Shown here in pieces: positions 30,770-41,727 of a stretch of 64,000 nucleotides of DNA; positions within the stretch are counted from its first letter, which is position 1, and the number at the start of each line of letters is the position of its first letter. The notes beneath the pieces were generated by a model. The model made no database searches. It had not been told where the DNA came from and saw only the letters and a list, made by a program, of their open reading frames with translations. This DNA is from Ryuthela nishihirai (taxonomy: Eukaryota; Arthropoda; Arachnida; Araneae; Heptathelidae): positions 20,558,001 through 20,622,000 of the forward strand of contig JAWZYU010000004.1 of assembly GCA_038380435.1 (NCBI GenBank), read 5' to 3'. The position numbers and the translations under genes are program-made.

Positions 30770-33730
30770 CTATAATTCATTGTTTAGTATCCATTCAGAA
30801 AGAGATTTATTAAATAAATATTTAGAAGTAATTTTCTTCATTGTATCTGGAACACTGTTGTATAATTTAGGCCCAATATAGTTTATATTACGGGTAGTAG
30901 CTTGCTTTGATATAAGTGGTATTTGCAATTTAAATGATGAGTCTCTAAGTGGTATATATGTCTGTCGAACCTGAAATAGATGTAAATTGAAATGGACATA
31001 TTCAATAACTTTTAAAATGTAAATTTGAGACAGAGTCAGTAACCCCAATTTCTTAAATATAGGACGAGATTCAGAGAAGCGACCTCTATGGTCAATAATT
31101 CAAACTATAAATTTTTGCAGAATCAACAGCCTGTTTAAATTTGTTTTTGCAGCTCCTCCCCAGGCTTTTATTGCATATTGTAGCTGACTATATACACAAG
31201 CAGAATATAACATTTTTAAACTTGTTTTATCGAGTAAGAATCTTAGTGTATAAAATTTTGCTATGAATGGTTTTATCTTATCCACTGTATAATCAGTGTG
31301 ATACTTCCATGAAAGGCTTTTATCAATAATCACTCCTAGGTATTTAATTTGGTCAACCTTCGTAAGACGTTCGCAACTGCAATTTAGGATGTTGTAACAG
31401 TCCTTGTGATGAGAAACCACTCCAGAGTCACTGCTACCATCAGTTGATGCCTTCAACTGGAATTTTATATAGCATGTTTTAGCTTTATTTAAACTTAATT
31501 TATTCAACATTAGCCATTGATAGAAACGATGAATATCTCTGTTTGCCATTTGGTATAATTGCTCGTTGGTGTTACTTTTGTATAACAAAACGATATCATC
31601 AGCATAAGAAATAATTTCTGCCTCAAAGTTTTTGTCAAATATATCGTTTACATATAATATAAATAGCAGAGGTCCCAGTACAGAACCTTGTGGTACACCT
31701 GTATTAATATTTTTCATAGAACTATATATATCATTTATCCTAATGATTTGTGAACGATTTTCCAAGTAGGATTTTAGCCATGTAAAACTGATACCTCTGA
31801 TTCCATTTTTATAAAGTTTAGCCAATAATATTTCATGATTTACCAAATCAAAAGCCTTTGATAAGTCCAAAAAAATTGCGAGTGTTTTAAAATCTTTATC
31901 CAGAGACCACGTTAGTGAATTTATTAAATGTAAAATAGCATCTTCTGTGCTTTTTTTCTGCTGAAATCCATATTGGTTTTTTGCTATTATGTTAAACTTT
32001 AATAAAAAATTGTTTAAGCTGACAAAAAATAACTTTTCCAATATTTTTGACATTATCGGAAGTAAAGCAATAGGTCGATAATTTTCTATAAGAATTTTGC
32101 TTCCTTTTTTGTAAATAGGAACTATTATTGAACATTTTAAGGCATTTGGGAAAATACCAGAAGATAAAGACATATTAAACAAGTAGCACAATGTTGTTCG
32201 TATCGATGGATATATTGCTTTAAAATTATCCACGTTTATGTCATCCCAGCCAATCGAATAAGTCCTTTTCAAATTTTTTACTATGCTGTCTAATTCTTCC
32301 AACGAAACTGCTATCAGACCCATTGAATTGCCCTGGGAAATGATTATTCTGTCTTTTAACTTAAGATCTTCAGGCACTACCAAATCTGATTCCGAATTAC
32401 CAGTTTCATATTCAGTAGCTATATTTACAAAATAATCATTAAAAGCATTAACTGTTTCAGTGGAACTATCTGTAAAATATACCATTTTATTATTTAAGCT
32501 CATTTCAAACAGATGATTTTGATTTTTTTTCCTACTATTTGTATTAATTACTTCATTTATAATATCCCATTTCTTCTTTGTGTTATTTCCAGCATATGCC
32601 AGTTTTTTTTGAAAATATGAATTTTTAGCTTTTGATATTATGCTATTTAAGGAGTTTCTGTAACTTTTGTAATAGTTAGCATCAATTCTATTTTTTTTCC
32701 ATAATCTATGTAAGTGATTTCGGTACCGTATTGACTTAACAAGTTCTGTGGTTATCCACGGTTTTAAATTTTTAAATTTTTTATTCACATTTCTCTTTAC
32801 TGTAGCTTTTTTAGCTAATTTTTTAAAGTCCTCAAAGAAATGGTCAAAAGCTTCATTTACGTCATAATAATTTTGTATATGATTCCAACTATAGTCCTTG
32901 AAGCCTTGATGTAATTTCACTTTGTCTGTGTAAATAATTGACTGTATTGACTCCTTAGCTTTGACCGAGACATTTGTTGATGAAGAAAAGGTGAAATAAA
33001 TCATATAACGATCTGTGATGTCCGTAGTTACAATATAGGCGCAACAAGAAAAAGAACTTATTTTCCTTATGAATAAATGATCTATACAAGTTTGTGATTG
33101 CGATCTCGTAATCCCCGTAATATAATTTGACAAGTTGTATAGAGTCATAAGATCTAAATAACTATTTATATGTTCTGTAGATTTTGAAATATCCAAGTTT
33201 ATATCTCCGGTAAGAATAATATTACGATCTGGAAGTTTATCGACATGTTGAAACAATTCTTCAATGAAATTTATTTCTCCACCTCCAATATAACGATAAA
33301 TCGCCAATAAGATTACCGACATTGTCGAATTCAATTGAATTTTTAATGCAATAACTTCGGCTGAGTTCATTTCGAAATCTAACTGGGAAGCACACCAATG
33401 CTGCTTGATGTAAACCACAATTCCACCAGATGTGTTAAAATGTCTACAGTTAAAAAATCCTTTGTATCCCTCAATATGATATAAAGATGTTTCATTGTCA
33501 GGTATCCAAATCTCAGAAAGTATTATTACATCCGGTTTATAATTACTACTTTCTATCAATGCCAAAAACACATCAAAATTCGCTCGTAAACTTCTGATAT
33601 TCAAATGAATAAAACTAATTCCTTTTTTGAAATCAGAATGGATCACTTTAAGTTCTTCGAGGTCAATATAAATACCCGATGTTCCTTCCATTTTATGGCT
33701 AGAAAAAAGTTTACCAGAGCAAAAAAACAA
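30770..33730 (-). pseudogene. L2/CR1-like LINE ORF2 (APE and RT), one nonsense codon
   Basis: A 986-codon frame from ATG at 33730 to TAG at 30770, broken only by TGA at 31100-31102 (codon 877, QKFIV-stop-IIDHRGRFSE), probably CGA to TGA at a CpG. APE domain, residues 35-250: FIHLNIRSLRANF, DVIILSEIWIPD (catalytic Glu), GDINLDIS, CIDHLFIRK. RT, residues about 530-790: NYRPIALLPIMSKILEKLF, NQYGFQQKKSTEDAI, IFLDLSKAFDLVNH (motif A), NTGVPQGSVLGPLLFILYVN (motif B), ISYADDIVLLY (motif C), IKYLGVIID. Residues 880-986 are the C-terminal domain with NYIGPKLYNSVPD. The APE His in the T/S-D-H motif is Arg at residue 241 (ITDRYM; the relative at 49.9 kb has ITDHYT), so the endonuclease may be dead. Start codon chosen as the first in-frame Met; a start at MEGTSGI (residue 14) is possible. 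Confidence 0.9.
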
Positions 33731-33787
33731 AAACGTATTTTAAGGAACTTTATAGCGCATCAGATATTAATTAAGTTTGACTCATTA

Positions 33788-34836
33788 TCAATTCTGATGG
33801 CATTTGAGTCGTCGTTTTTCCTTAGGAATATTTCCCAATTTAATCCATACATATTTATATTTAAATTCCTTTTGAAGAGCTTTGACTTTGTAAAGTAATC
33901 TCTTCCTTTCTATTGTTAATTGCTCATTTATGTAAAATGGTTTCTCTTCCATTTCTTCATTTAGCGAATTTAGAAATAACTTCCCTTTTCTTTTCCCCTC
34001 TAACCACTTATTTCTGATGTCTTCGTTCTTAAACTCTATTACAATATTACCAGGTTTATCAGCATTACGAGACTGAACCCTTTTAATTAATTTTATATCC
34101 TCTTGTTTCTGGGGAATTTGTAATATAGTAGACACCTTATTTACAATTAATTGCAAATTCTCCTGCGGTTGTTGAGGTATACCAACAATCTCTAGATTTT
34201 TTTTAATGCATCTTATCTTAAATCATTAATCTTAGACTCTAATATGTTAATTTGCTTTTTCAATAAAAATACATTTTCCTTAGTTTCGTCAAGATCAGAC
34301 CTATGACATTTAAGCTCATTCATAATTAATTCATTTTCCTTTACGAAGTCATCTATTTTTTTACTACAAAATTCAACAGATCTAAGAATAGCAACATTTT
34401 GTTGATTAATTCTTTTTTCAAACTCTGCGAATTCTTTCCTAATTTCCAACTTAAAAATATTAATAAGCTCCTCTTTTAAATTATGATCAGAAGAATCCAT
34501 AAGGCAACTTGGCTTACCATTGTTCACAGAATGGTTATCTTCATCTCCCATAGATGGCTGCACATGTTCCACTTCACTTGACGAAAAGGAACCGCCCATC
34601 ATTGAGGTAACTCTTTTCTTCTTACAATTATTACATACCCATTTGCTTCTTCTGTCTACTGACATATTTCTATAAACCTCGAGTCTTATCCCCACACATC
34701 TAATATGAAAAGTAGCTTTACATGAACCATAACACTGTAAATATTCCTTTTTTAAATCTCCGTCCTTACTACACACCTTACAAGTAAATTCCATGTTGCC
34801 AGATCCAATATCCCATGAACATAGTTGCAATTTCAT
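33788..34836 (-). pseudogene. L2/CR1-like LINE ORF1 (PHD finger, coiled coil), one frameshift
   Basis: Two open parts, 34836-34213 and about 34212-33788, are joined by a single-base frameshift near 34215 (INDLR-stop against RCIKKNLEIVGIP). Part 1: a C4HC3 PHD-type finger (MEFTCKVCSKDGDLKKEYLQ, then CYGSCKATFHIRCVG, WVCNNCKKKR) and a coiled coil (LEIRKEFAEFEKRINQQN, NVFLLKKQINILESKIND). Part 2: NNLEIVGIP-like text, VSTILQIPQKQEDIKLIKRV and FYINEQLTIERKRLLYKVK, resembling the FP25-like C-terminal domain found in ORF1 of CR1/L2-type LINEs. Met at 34794 (MEFTCKVC) is a likelier start than 34836. Such proteins bind element RNA. The gap to ORF2 is about 57 bases. Confidence 0.85.
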
Positions 34837-34900
34837 CCTATCTCTCTAAAAAATCTCCCATCAGTCTCTAGGATCTATTTTTCTGTATCTTAGGTCAGTT

Positions 34901-35548
34901 AAGATCCCTCCAGAGAAGACATTCAAGTTAGTGTGGCTATTAATAGTGATATCCCCTTCAGACCAACAAAACTATTCCCACCAAAACGGTTCCTTTTCAC
35001 GATATTCAAGGGGTGATAGCGTATCCCACGCTCTCTCCAGGTGTATTGCACTGAGAATCACGCTATCGTAATTCATTCGAAAAAAGAACCTGTCCGCATT
35101 GATCATTGGTCCAGCTGAGGTTCTGCTTGTGTCGCACACCCAGAGAGGTTGGGTCAGGAGGGACTCTAGACCAATGTGTGATCGCAAATGGGTTGTTTTG
35201 TGTAGCCATGTACCACTATCCCCAGATACATTGGCGCCTGGAAATAGCGCTCAGATAATGGAGAAATACCTTGAGAGTGAAGATATCCAGAGGGACGCAC
35301 ATCAGCCTGCCTCCCTGCCTCCAGATCTCTCGCTTTCCGGCCTCGCACCCTTTGTGGGGGGATGTCTGCCCTCTTGGAAGGAAATAAATACACTTCACTT
35401 CTACATAATAAATAAGTAGGTAGGTGTGTGCGTGCATCACTGAAAATGGATTTTTTAATTTTTACAGTAATAGTAAGTGTGAAAAAAACTTAGATATAAG
35501 TTGAGTAGTTGTGTGGTGTTGCGACACTGAATTTCAAGGTAACTAATA
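34901..35548. other. Unassigned stretch, somewhat GC-richer
   Basis: Overlapping ORFs of 70-106 codons on both strands (34972-35440) show no domain. The composition and a tail-like AATAAATAAG near 35405 suggest an unrecognised repeat, but I have no second copy in the window. Confidence 0.35.
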
Positions 35549-35550
35549 TA

Positions 35551-36951
35551 CACCGGCAGAAATTGAAAAAAGTACACCATTAACAACTGAAGCGTAATCT
35601 ATGAGATTTATTTAGTAGAAACAACTTATTAAGAAAGGACAGTGATCACACGTGTGAAGTGATTCAATGTTTATTTTATCTTTTAATGAATATTACATTT
35701 TACAGATGGCACATTTTAATAAGATGTTAAACCTCCCCGAGCAGCAATACAAGCTTCCAATCTGGCATGCAATTGGTCATAAAAATGTTGCATATCAGAG
35801 TGGGGGATGCCATTCCATGCGCTTTCAACTTGAACGAATAATTCAGCGATGGTCGTTGCCTGCCGCGGTCCACAGAAGAGTCTTTGTCCGATCCAATCCC
35901 AGACATGCTCGATTGGAGACAAGTCCGGAGAGCGTGCTGGCCAAGGGAGTTGGTGCACTGCCTGAAGAGCATGTTGAGTTTCCCGGGAGGAGTGTGGGTG
36001 GGCGTTATCCTGCTGGAATATCTCATTTAAGATTACACTAAAATATGGCAGGACGACTGGCTGTATGATGTCGCTGACGTACATATTGCTATTCAGTGTA
36101 CCCTGTACAAATACCAGACACGTACGAGAGTGATATATAATAGCTCCCCACACAATGATGCCTGGCGTGGGCACTGTATGTCGTGGCAGATGCACGATGG
36201 AAGAAGTCGCTCATCTTGTAGCCTTCGAACGTGTAAACGACCATAAGACGTTCCTAAGTAGAATCAGCTTTCATCACTGAAGACCACAGACTGCCATTCT
36301 TCCCTCCAATGAACTCGTTCTTGACACCATTGAAAACGTGCTTGACACTGACGAGATGACAGTGGTAACCGTGTCAGTGGCACGAGTGCCTGTAGTCCTG
36401 CTTCCAAAAGACGATTGCGTATCGTTCTTGTGGACACCCTTGGTACGACAGAGGATCGAATTTGTGACGCCATAACTGTCCGCTCTGCCACCGCCGCCCT
36501 CCTAATACGCCAATCCTCTCGTGGTCGGAACCACATCTGCGAGTGTGCGAATGCTCTTCTGACCATCGACGCCACCATCGTACCACTGCCGATACCTCTC
36601 GTCCAACGCGATGTACAATTTGACGAAAAGCCCAATCTGCTTCCCAAAGATCCAATATACGACCTCGCTCAAATTCCGCTAACTGAATAAATGTTGCGCG
36701 CCTGCATCGTCCAGGCATGGTAGCTTCTTCAAAGAGCACTGAACAAGACGAATAATTTCTTCCTTCACGCCCTAGTCCTTAAATAAGCGCTGCGTACATT
36801 TGCCTATTGCCGTCCTCAGTGACGTCATTATTTCATCCAATGACTTTCAATCTTGGATCACGGTTTCTGCTGCCCTTAACTGTTAAAAATTATAATATGA
36901 CGTTCCTAAAGTAATTCCTTCTGGGTGTTCTGTTTTCAATTTCCGCCAGTG
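35551..36951 (-). mobile_element. Tc1-like transposon with TIRs
   Basis: Ends CACCGGCAGAAATTGAAAA at 35551 and, inverse, CACTGGCGGAAATTGAAAA ending at 36951, both followed inside by A.CACC. TA precedes the left end (35549-35550); the right flank is TTTA, so the TA duplication is decayed or shifted. Length of 1.4 kb fits Tc1. One transposase frame, broken, fills the middle. Confidence 0.8.
35716..36739 (-). pseudogene. Tc1-like transposase (DD34E), two frameshifts
   Basis: Three overlapping frames. N-terminal part from MPGRCRRATFIQLAEFERGR (36718): HTH with FRQIVHRVGREVSAVVRWWR. Middle part (36647-36264): AERTVMASQIRSSVVPRVST, RTIRNRLLEAGLQAL, ARFQWCQERVHWREEWQSVV, FSDES (first Asp). C-terminal part (36195-35716): GIIVWGAIIYHSRTCLVFVQ, EIFQQDNAHPHSS (second Asp), LPWPARSPDLSPIEHVWDWI (acidic third residue), end CIAARGGLTSY. 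All three catalytic acidic residues are kept, so decay is by frameshift only. It is the best preserved Tc1 here and the likely relative of 26398-27380. Confidence 0.85.
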
Positions 36952-36989
36952 TTTATACATATATTAAGTGTTGTGCATCACCATTGAAA

Positions 36990-37250
36990 TCGGTGGTCAC
37001 TTCAAACAATCCAGAATGGATTGGCCAACGAGGTCTCCGGACCAAAATTCCATCGAGCATGCCTGGGAGGCTTTGGGAAGGAGAGTTGCAAGTCGTCAAC
37101 CCCATCCAAGGACTCCTCCATGAGCTGAGATATGTTCTTACAGAGGAGTGGGATTTGCTGCCCTCTGCACTGTTAGATAACCTTATTAGAAGTATGAGAG
37201 CTCGTTATGCAAGCTGTATTTCTGTTAGGGAAAATCATACTCCTTACTAA
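36990..37250 (+). pseudogene. C-terminus of a third Tc1-like transposase
   Basis: A shifted-frame MDWPTRSPDQNSIEHAWEAL (37015) is followed in the next frame by ELRYVLTEEWDLLPSALLDN, LIRSMRARYASCISVRENHT and PY-stop at 37248-37250. It has the (D)QN.IEH.W acidic block and the typical Tc1 R....C...RG.H..Y end. It is directly downstream of the Tc1 at 35551-36951 but in the opposite direction, so it is a separate element. The front two thirds are missing. Confidence 0.75.
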
Positions 37251-38151
37251 ATAACATTAACTTTAATATTCGCAATGATCTATAAATTTTCATAATGAAA
37301 AATGTTTCGATACATTCTTTGGTTGGAAATTTAATTTTATAATTGACAATTATTCCGATATATTCTTTATTTCAAATGAAAATATTAAACTGTGTGATAT
37401 TAAATACCTTCTGAAACTTTCGTTAAATCCTAAAAAAATTTCTCGTGATATTTGCATTTTTGTTAGCTTTCTTAAATTTTGAAAAGCAGTTTACTTTGGT
37501 TCTTCCTAATTTAAAATTCCAGTCACCAGAAGTTGATGAACTCACTCAAGTTCTTACTCGTGAAGATGCTTTTGTTGTCAGATGGCTGACTATAGTGTTG
37601 CATGTTTTCAATAATAAATGATAAAATTGTTCTTCCTATTTAGGAAAGAGTGAGGGTAGGAATGAGTGAGTATGTACAATTTTTCAAAAAAAAAAAAGTA
37701 ATCTATGGCTTGAAATGTTTTTCTTTTTCGCCAGTACAAGGTATTATTTTGTACAATTTCCATTGACTACTCTTTTTACTTCTGATATAAACCTTTCTCT
37801 TTCATTGGACCGACGAGCGATAAACTTCTTACTTCCCGTAATTAACGAGGTAAAACGTTTTCTGAAATCAGTCTTGCCAAATAATGCAAAGATACAAACA
37901 GAGGTACCAGAGTTCAATCTGTGAACCCTAGTGTCCCACAGTGCCCTATGACAACACACTGATAAGAACAGACCATGGATTGAAAAGGATTTAAAGTTAT
38001 CCAAACAAGTGAAATAGCTGAAATATTTGTTGTTCTATTAAGTGCTCTATTTCCTTAATTTTTAATACATTTTTGCAAATATGGAAGTGTCATGCAGATG
38101 ATATGAACATGCATTGTAGATAATATATTTTTAAATATTGTTTTACTTTTA
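37251..38151. other. AT-rich stretch without features
   Basis: No recognised motif. The 86-codon antisense and 69-codon sense ORFs around 37.7-38.0 kb overlap one another and lack known domains. Confidence 0.4.
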
Positions 38152-38163
38152 AGGCAACAAAAG

Positions 38164-38551
38164 TTGGGTTGGGTTGTTTTACCTCTGAGCGGCACTTTTT
38201 TGCACACCATGGGCTAAATGGCCAGGTCACATGGACCCCGAAGGCTCAGAGAAGGTTGTGGGAGGGGACCCACTGGAACAGCTGTTGGGAGACAGATGGT
38301 AGCCTCCCGTCAAGGCCATTCAGCGTGTTCTTTAACGTGCACAGGGTATGGCTCTCCCGCACACGGGGCCACGGCTTAACGTCTCAAACGACGGACGGCA
38401 GCCTTTCCAAGCCCATCGGTGTCCCCTACTGACCGTGGGCAGGGCGGGGAATTTTGCGGAGATAAATCTCAACGCTGACCCAGCTGGGACTCGAACCTGG
38501 GAACTACAGATTACGAGCCTGACGCGCTACCGACTGAGCCACCCCCGCCCC
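38164..38551 (-). mobile_element. SINE-A reference copy, full length, young
   Basis: A 388-bp tRNA-derived SINE with perfect 12-bp target-site duplication AGGCAACAAAAG (38152-38163 and 38552-38563). On the minus strand: head GGGGCGGGGGTGGCTCAGTC with box A TGGCTCAGTCGG, a tRNA-like GCGTCAGGCTCGTAATCTG, and box B CCAGGTTCGAGTCCC, which match Pol III consensus boxes. The 300-bp body has GAGATTTATCTCCGCAAAA, CCACGGTCAGTAGGGGAC, GTGCACGTTAAAGAACACGC and CCCAACAGCTGTTCCAGTGG. The end is GCCGCTCAGAGGTAAAACAA and an (AACCC)n tail, not poly-A. The tail motif implies a LINE partner that recognises it; I find none in this window with that ending. Short ORFs inside SINE copies are not genes. Confidence 0.95.
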
Positions 38552-38563
38552 AGGCAACAAAAG

Positions 38564-40450
38564 AGCGTCATCAAAAAGTTAGTGGTACTGCTGAATTGCG
38601 ATGAAGTTCAAGTAAGTGGCTACATCACACAAATGGTTCGCGTAACCTCGTTACTATCAGGTCTTTTATAACGTGTAAGCTACTTTTCATTTAATGCGGT
38701 TAGCTTTTGTACGATACATGATGGGATCAATGAGGCTGAAGTAGATAAAAAAACAACTAAATCTGTTCTTCCTTTGTCCGAATGGATGAAGTGAGATTGT
38801 TTTAGGTACTACCCTATGATTCCTTGGGATCAAACGAGGTGTTCAAATGCACTCAGATATCAATGAAAACGACTCGTAAATAACAGACTCAATGCGATGG
38901 CTTTGTTTGAATAGTATCCTGGAATTTATTTCTGATAATTGCATTTTAACCAAATTGATAGTTCGGTGAAAAGTTCGGATAAATTGAAAAATCAGATGCG
39001 CGAAAATTTATTGTATAACCATCGTTAGAGCTGACTGCCCTTACTGATAAGTTTATCTGCCATTGCAACACTTATTAATTAACTTAATTAACAAAATCCT
39101 TGTATATGGCACACTCGATAAAGCATCGGAATAGAAAGAGATTTTTTTTTGTCCACTTAACAATTTCCGATGAATTCCTTGGCGCTGTTGCAATTGCAAT
39201 CCATCCCCTAAGATGGAATGTATCTTTCTGTGACCTTCATTGACGAACTCCCAGCAGTGAACTGTTTATGAGGTGACGAACTCATTAAAACGTCTCGTTA
39301 ACCAAACAACTAAATTTTCCCTCCATTGAGGAAAGCAGCAATTTAAGGCAGATCCGATTGAACGCACCAAAAGCTTAAAAAGGAAACGGTTCTGTGGGAT
39401 TTATTTCCGATCGACCGAAGTAATTATTTTTAATTACCGTCGACTACCATTGATTTGTAAGAGGGACGCGAATGCTTCTCCGAGATGAAGGCCGCCAAGT
39501 ATTTGCGTGTTGCTCCATATCACAATAGAGTCCTGTTTCCCTGTAATCCAATTAGCCTTACTTATCGCTAGCTTTACTTAATCACCTTAATTATTCCGAC
39601 ACCCCAGCGAGGTGTGCCAAGCAGGTGACTGGATGATAATTAGATAAATGGGCTCCAGCACTGAGCTGTTATTAGTTTGGGTTACCGACAAGAATGGCAC
39701 ACGTAGTAATTAGGAGTGGAGGAGGAGGAAGAGGAGGAGGAAGGGTGAGGGGGTAGAGAGAAGAGGAATGCTTGCGATAGGAGTTCGAAGTGATGCAGCT
39801 CTTCCAGTTCCTGTGAAGTTCAGGATAGGAAGGGCTGAACACATAATCGGCAGCACGCTTCACAAAACAAACGATATGGCATCTAACATCTGAAAGGTGC
39901 CATTATAGAGACAGCTGTGCTTTGCAAGTGCAATCATGGAAGTTACAAATCGGAACATATCATAAAAGCGGTCATATTTCATTAAAAATTCACAGGCAAT
40001 CGCATGTAGGTAATAAAGTGAAGTGCAATGTTAACCGAGCCGAAAAATTGACTCTAACCAGGCGGAATACGCATCCATGACATCCTGATAATAATGTTAA
40101 TGATCTGGATCAGTGGTATTAGGAGGTCGTGAGGTCGTATTCCATCAGGAGAGAGTAGGTCTTTTTCGCTGTCTTAAAATTAAGATTGTCTTTATGACAA
40201 ATGATTTAAGCATTTATTGGTATTGAATAACCCTACATAGTGTTCATTGCATGTCCAGAACTACGCCTTTCTTCAGATGATATTAATTCATCTCGTGCTT
40301 TCGGGCGAAGGGTGCAAATTGCAACTTTGTATGCACTAAATGAAAGAAATAACAGAAAATAAAATCATTTTAAATCAATGAAGCACAACTCAACGCTGAG
40401 CACATGTTGGTGTGGTAACTTTAATATTTCTCTTAGCAAAAATAAAAATA
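38564..40450. other. Unique-looking stretch with TAAT-rich block
   Basis: No transposon signature. 39420-39720 is dense in homeodomain-type ATTA/TAAT sites (TAATTATTTTTAATTACC, CAATTAGCC, CACCTTAATTATTCC, GATAATTAGAT, GTAATTAGG). A GGA/GAGG purine-rich patch lies at 39714-39745. No coding signal. Confidence 0.4.
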
Positions 40451-40656
40451 AAAAAAATAAATACCCCCTCAAGCAGCTGCTTGCCACAGAGGTCTGACAG
40501 GAGCCTGTCAGTTTATATGCCAAAGTAGTAGGTCTGTGAGGATGGCAGGACCTCAGCAGAAAAACAACACACACAACCATGCCTTATCCGGGGCTCGAAC
40601 CCAGGTCCCTTAGATCAGTAGCCAAGCGTGCTAACCACTCGGCCATGGGAAGGCCC
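40451..40656 (-). mobile_element. SINE-B copy, full length
   Basis: Minus strand: CATGGCCGAGTGGTTAGCAC (box A), CTACTGATCTAAGGGACC, box B CTGGGTTCGAGCCCCGG, then CTGCTGAGGTCCTGCCATCC, AAACTGACAGGCTCCTGTCA, GACCTCTGTGGCAAGCAGCT and GCTTGAGGGGGTATTTATTT. The 3' end is an A/T-rich simple tract. The serine/leucine-like start CCGAGTGGTTAG indicates a type II tRNA ancestor. Confidence 0.9.
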
Positions 40657-41350
40657 ATGGGTACAAAATTAGCAGCCATAGAAAAAAAATAACTCTATTT
40701 CCATATTCATTTCTAAAAACATTACGTCAAAATTTAGCAATCAAATTTTTAATGTAAACTACAAGAAGAAAATGAAAACTAAACGATAAAACAAAAATAA
40801 TTTTGATATCTGCTATATCAAGAAGTCTATTAACCAGTCGTAATGATTAAATAAGTCACATACAAAAGTTAGTAGGCAACGTAGCTGGAGTACTTAAACA
40901 ATTACTTTTAATTACGTTAAACAAAAATTCAAAATCACCCCACTTATTTAAATATTCCCTTAGTTAATGCTTAAATATAATCTGTTTAGGTTTCTAATAT
41001 CATTTGGTAATAAATTAAACATTTTTGGAGCTAGATAGAAAGTTTACTTTTGACAAACACTTTTTTTAACTTTCGGGACAACATAAACTGTCCCCGATTT
41101 TCTAGAATAATATGGCTTTACCTTTAATTCTAACCATTCGAGTTATTGTAAATAAATAAAAAATCTTATACATACAAATTCATACTAAGTGTTGAATGAG
41201 AAATTTTTGAATAAATCTTCAACAAAGTTTCTACTCTTATTCTAAATAAGCATATTACTATTCTAGTTTTCAATCTAATGGCAGGCATTATTTTTGCAAA
41301 ATAATCGCCTTCTTGAGTGCTATTTATGCAAACTGTTCTTCTGAGATATG
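40657..41350. other. AT-rich stretch, possible decayed LINE tail
   Basis: Around 40880-41160 the minus strand may hold remnants of a LINE C-terminus, but no motif is convincing. Nothing else seen. Confidence 0.3.
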
Positions 41351-41360
41351 ACATATTGAG

Positions 41361-41718
41361 GAGGGGGTGGCTCAGTCGGTAGCACGCCAGGCTCATAATC
41401 TGTAGTTCCCAGGTTCGAGTCCCAGTTGGGCCAGCGTTGAGATTTATCACTGCAAAACTCCTTGCTCTACACTCGGTCAGTAGGGGACACCGATGGGCTT
41501 GGACGTGGACTTGGTCCCGTGTGCGGAAGAATCATACCCTGTGCACATTAAAGACTACACTGGATGACCTTGACGAGAGGCTACCATTTGTCTCCTAACA
41601 GCTGTGCACTGGGTCCCCTTTCTTCAACCTTCCCTGAGCCTTCGGCGTCCTTGTGACCTGGCATTAACCCTTTGTGGCCAAAAAAGTGCCGCTCAGAGAT
41701 AAAATATCCCAATCTTAT
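41361..41718 (+). mobile_element. SINE-A copy, full length, middle-aged
   Basis: Box A GTGGCTCAGTCGGTAGCACG, box B CCAGGTTCGAGTCCCAGT. The near-duplication ACATATTGA at 41351-41359 and 41719-41727 marks the site. It has several substitutions and a deletion near CCGATGGGCTTGGACGTGG compared with 38164. Confidence 0.9.
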
Positions 41719-41727
41719 CACATATTG

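Larger units (their letters stand above)
30534..34900 (-). mobile_element. L2/CR1-like LINE, near full length and young
   Basis: Minus-strand element from an inferred 5' end near 34900 to the 3' tail AATAAAAATTGAATTGAATT (30553-30534). It has a two-part ORF1 (PHD finger, coiled coil, FP25-like C-terminal domain) and ORF2 (endonuclease and RT). A 230-bp 3' UTR contains a fold-back (30677-30734). No target-site duplication is visible, which is common for this group. Only two disabling changes were found in almost 4 kb of coding sequence. Confidence 0.85.

Noticed and set aside
34972..35440. Overlapping ORFs on both strands as genes
   Set aside because: Four frames are open over the same stretch without motifs, which is expected of a non-coding, locally stop-poor repeat.
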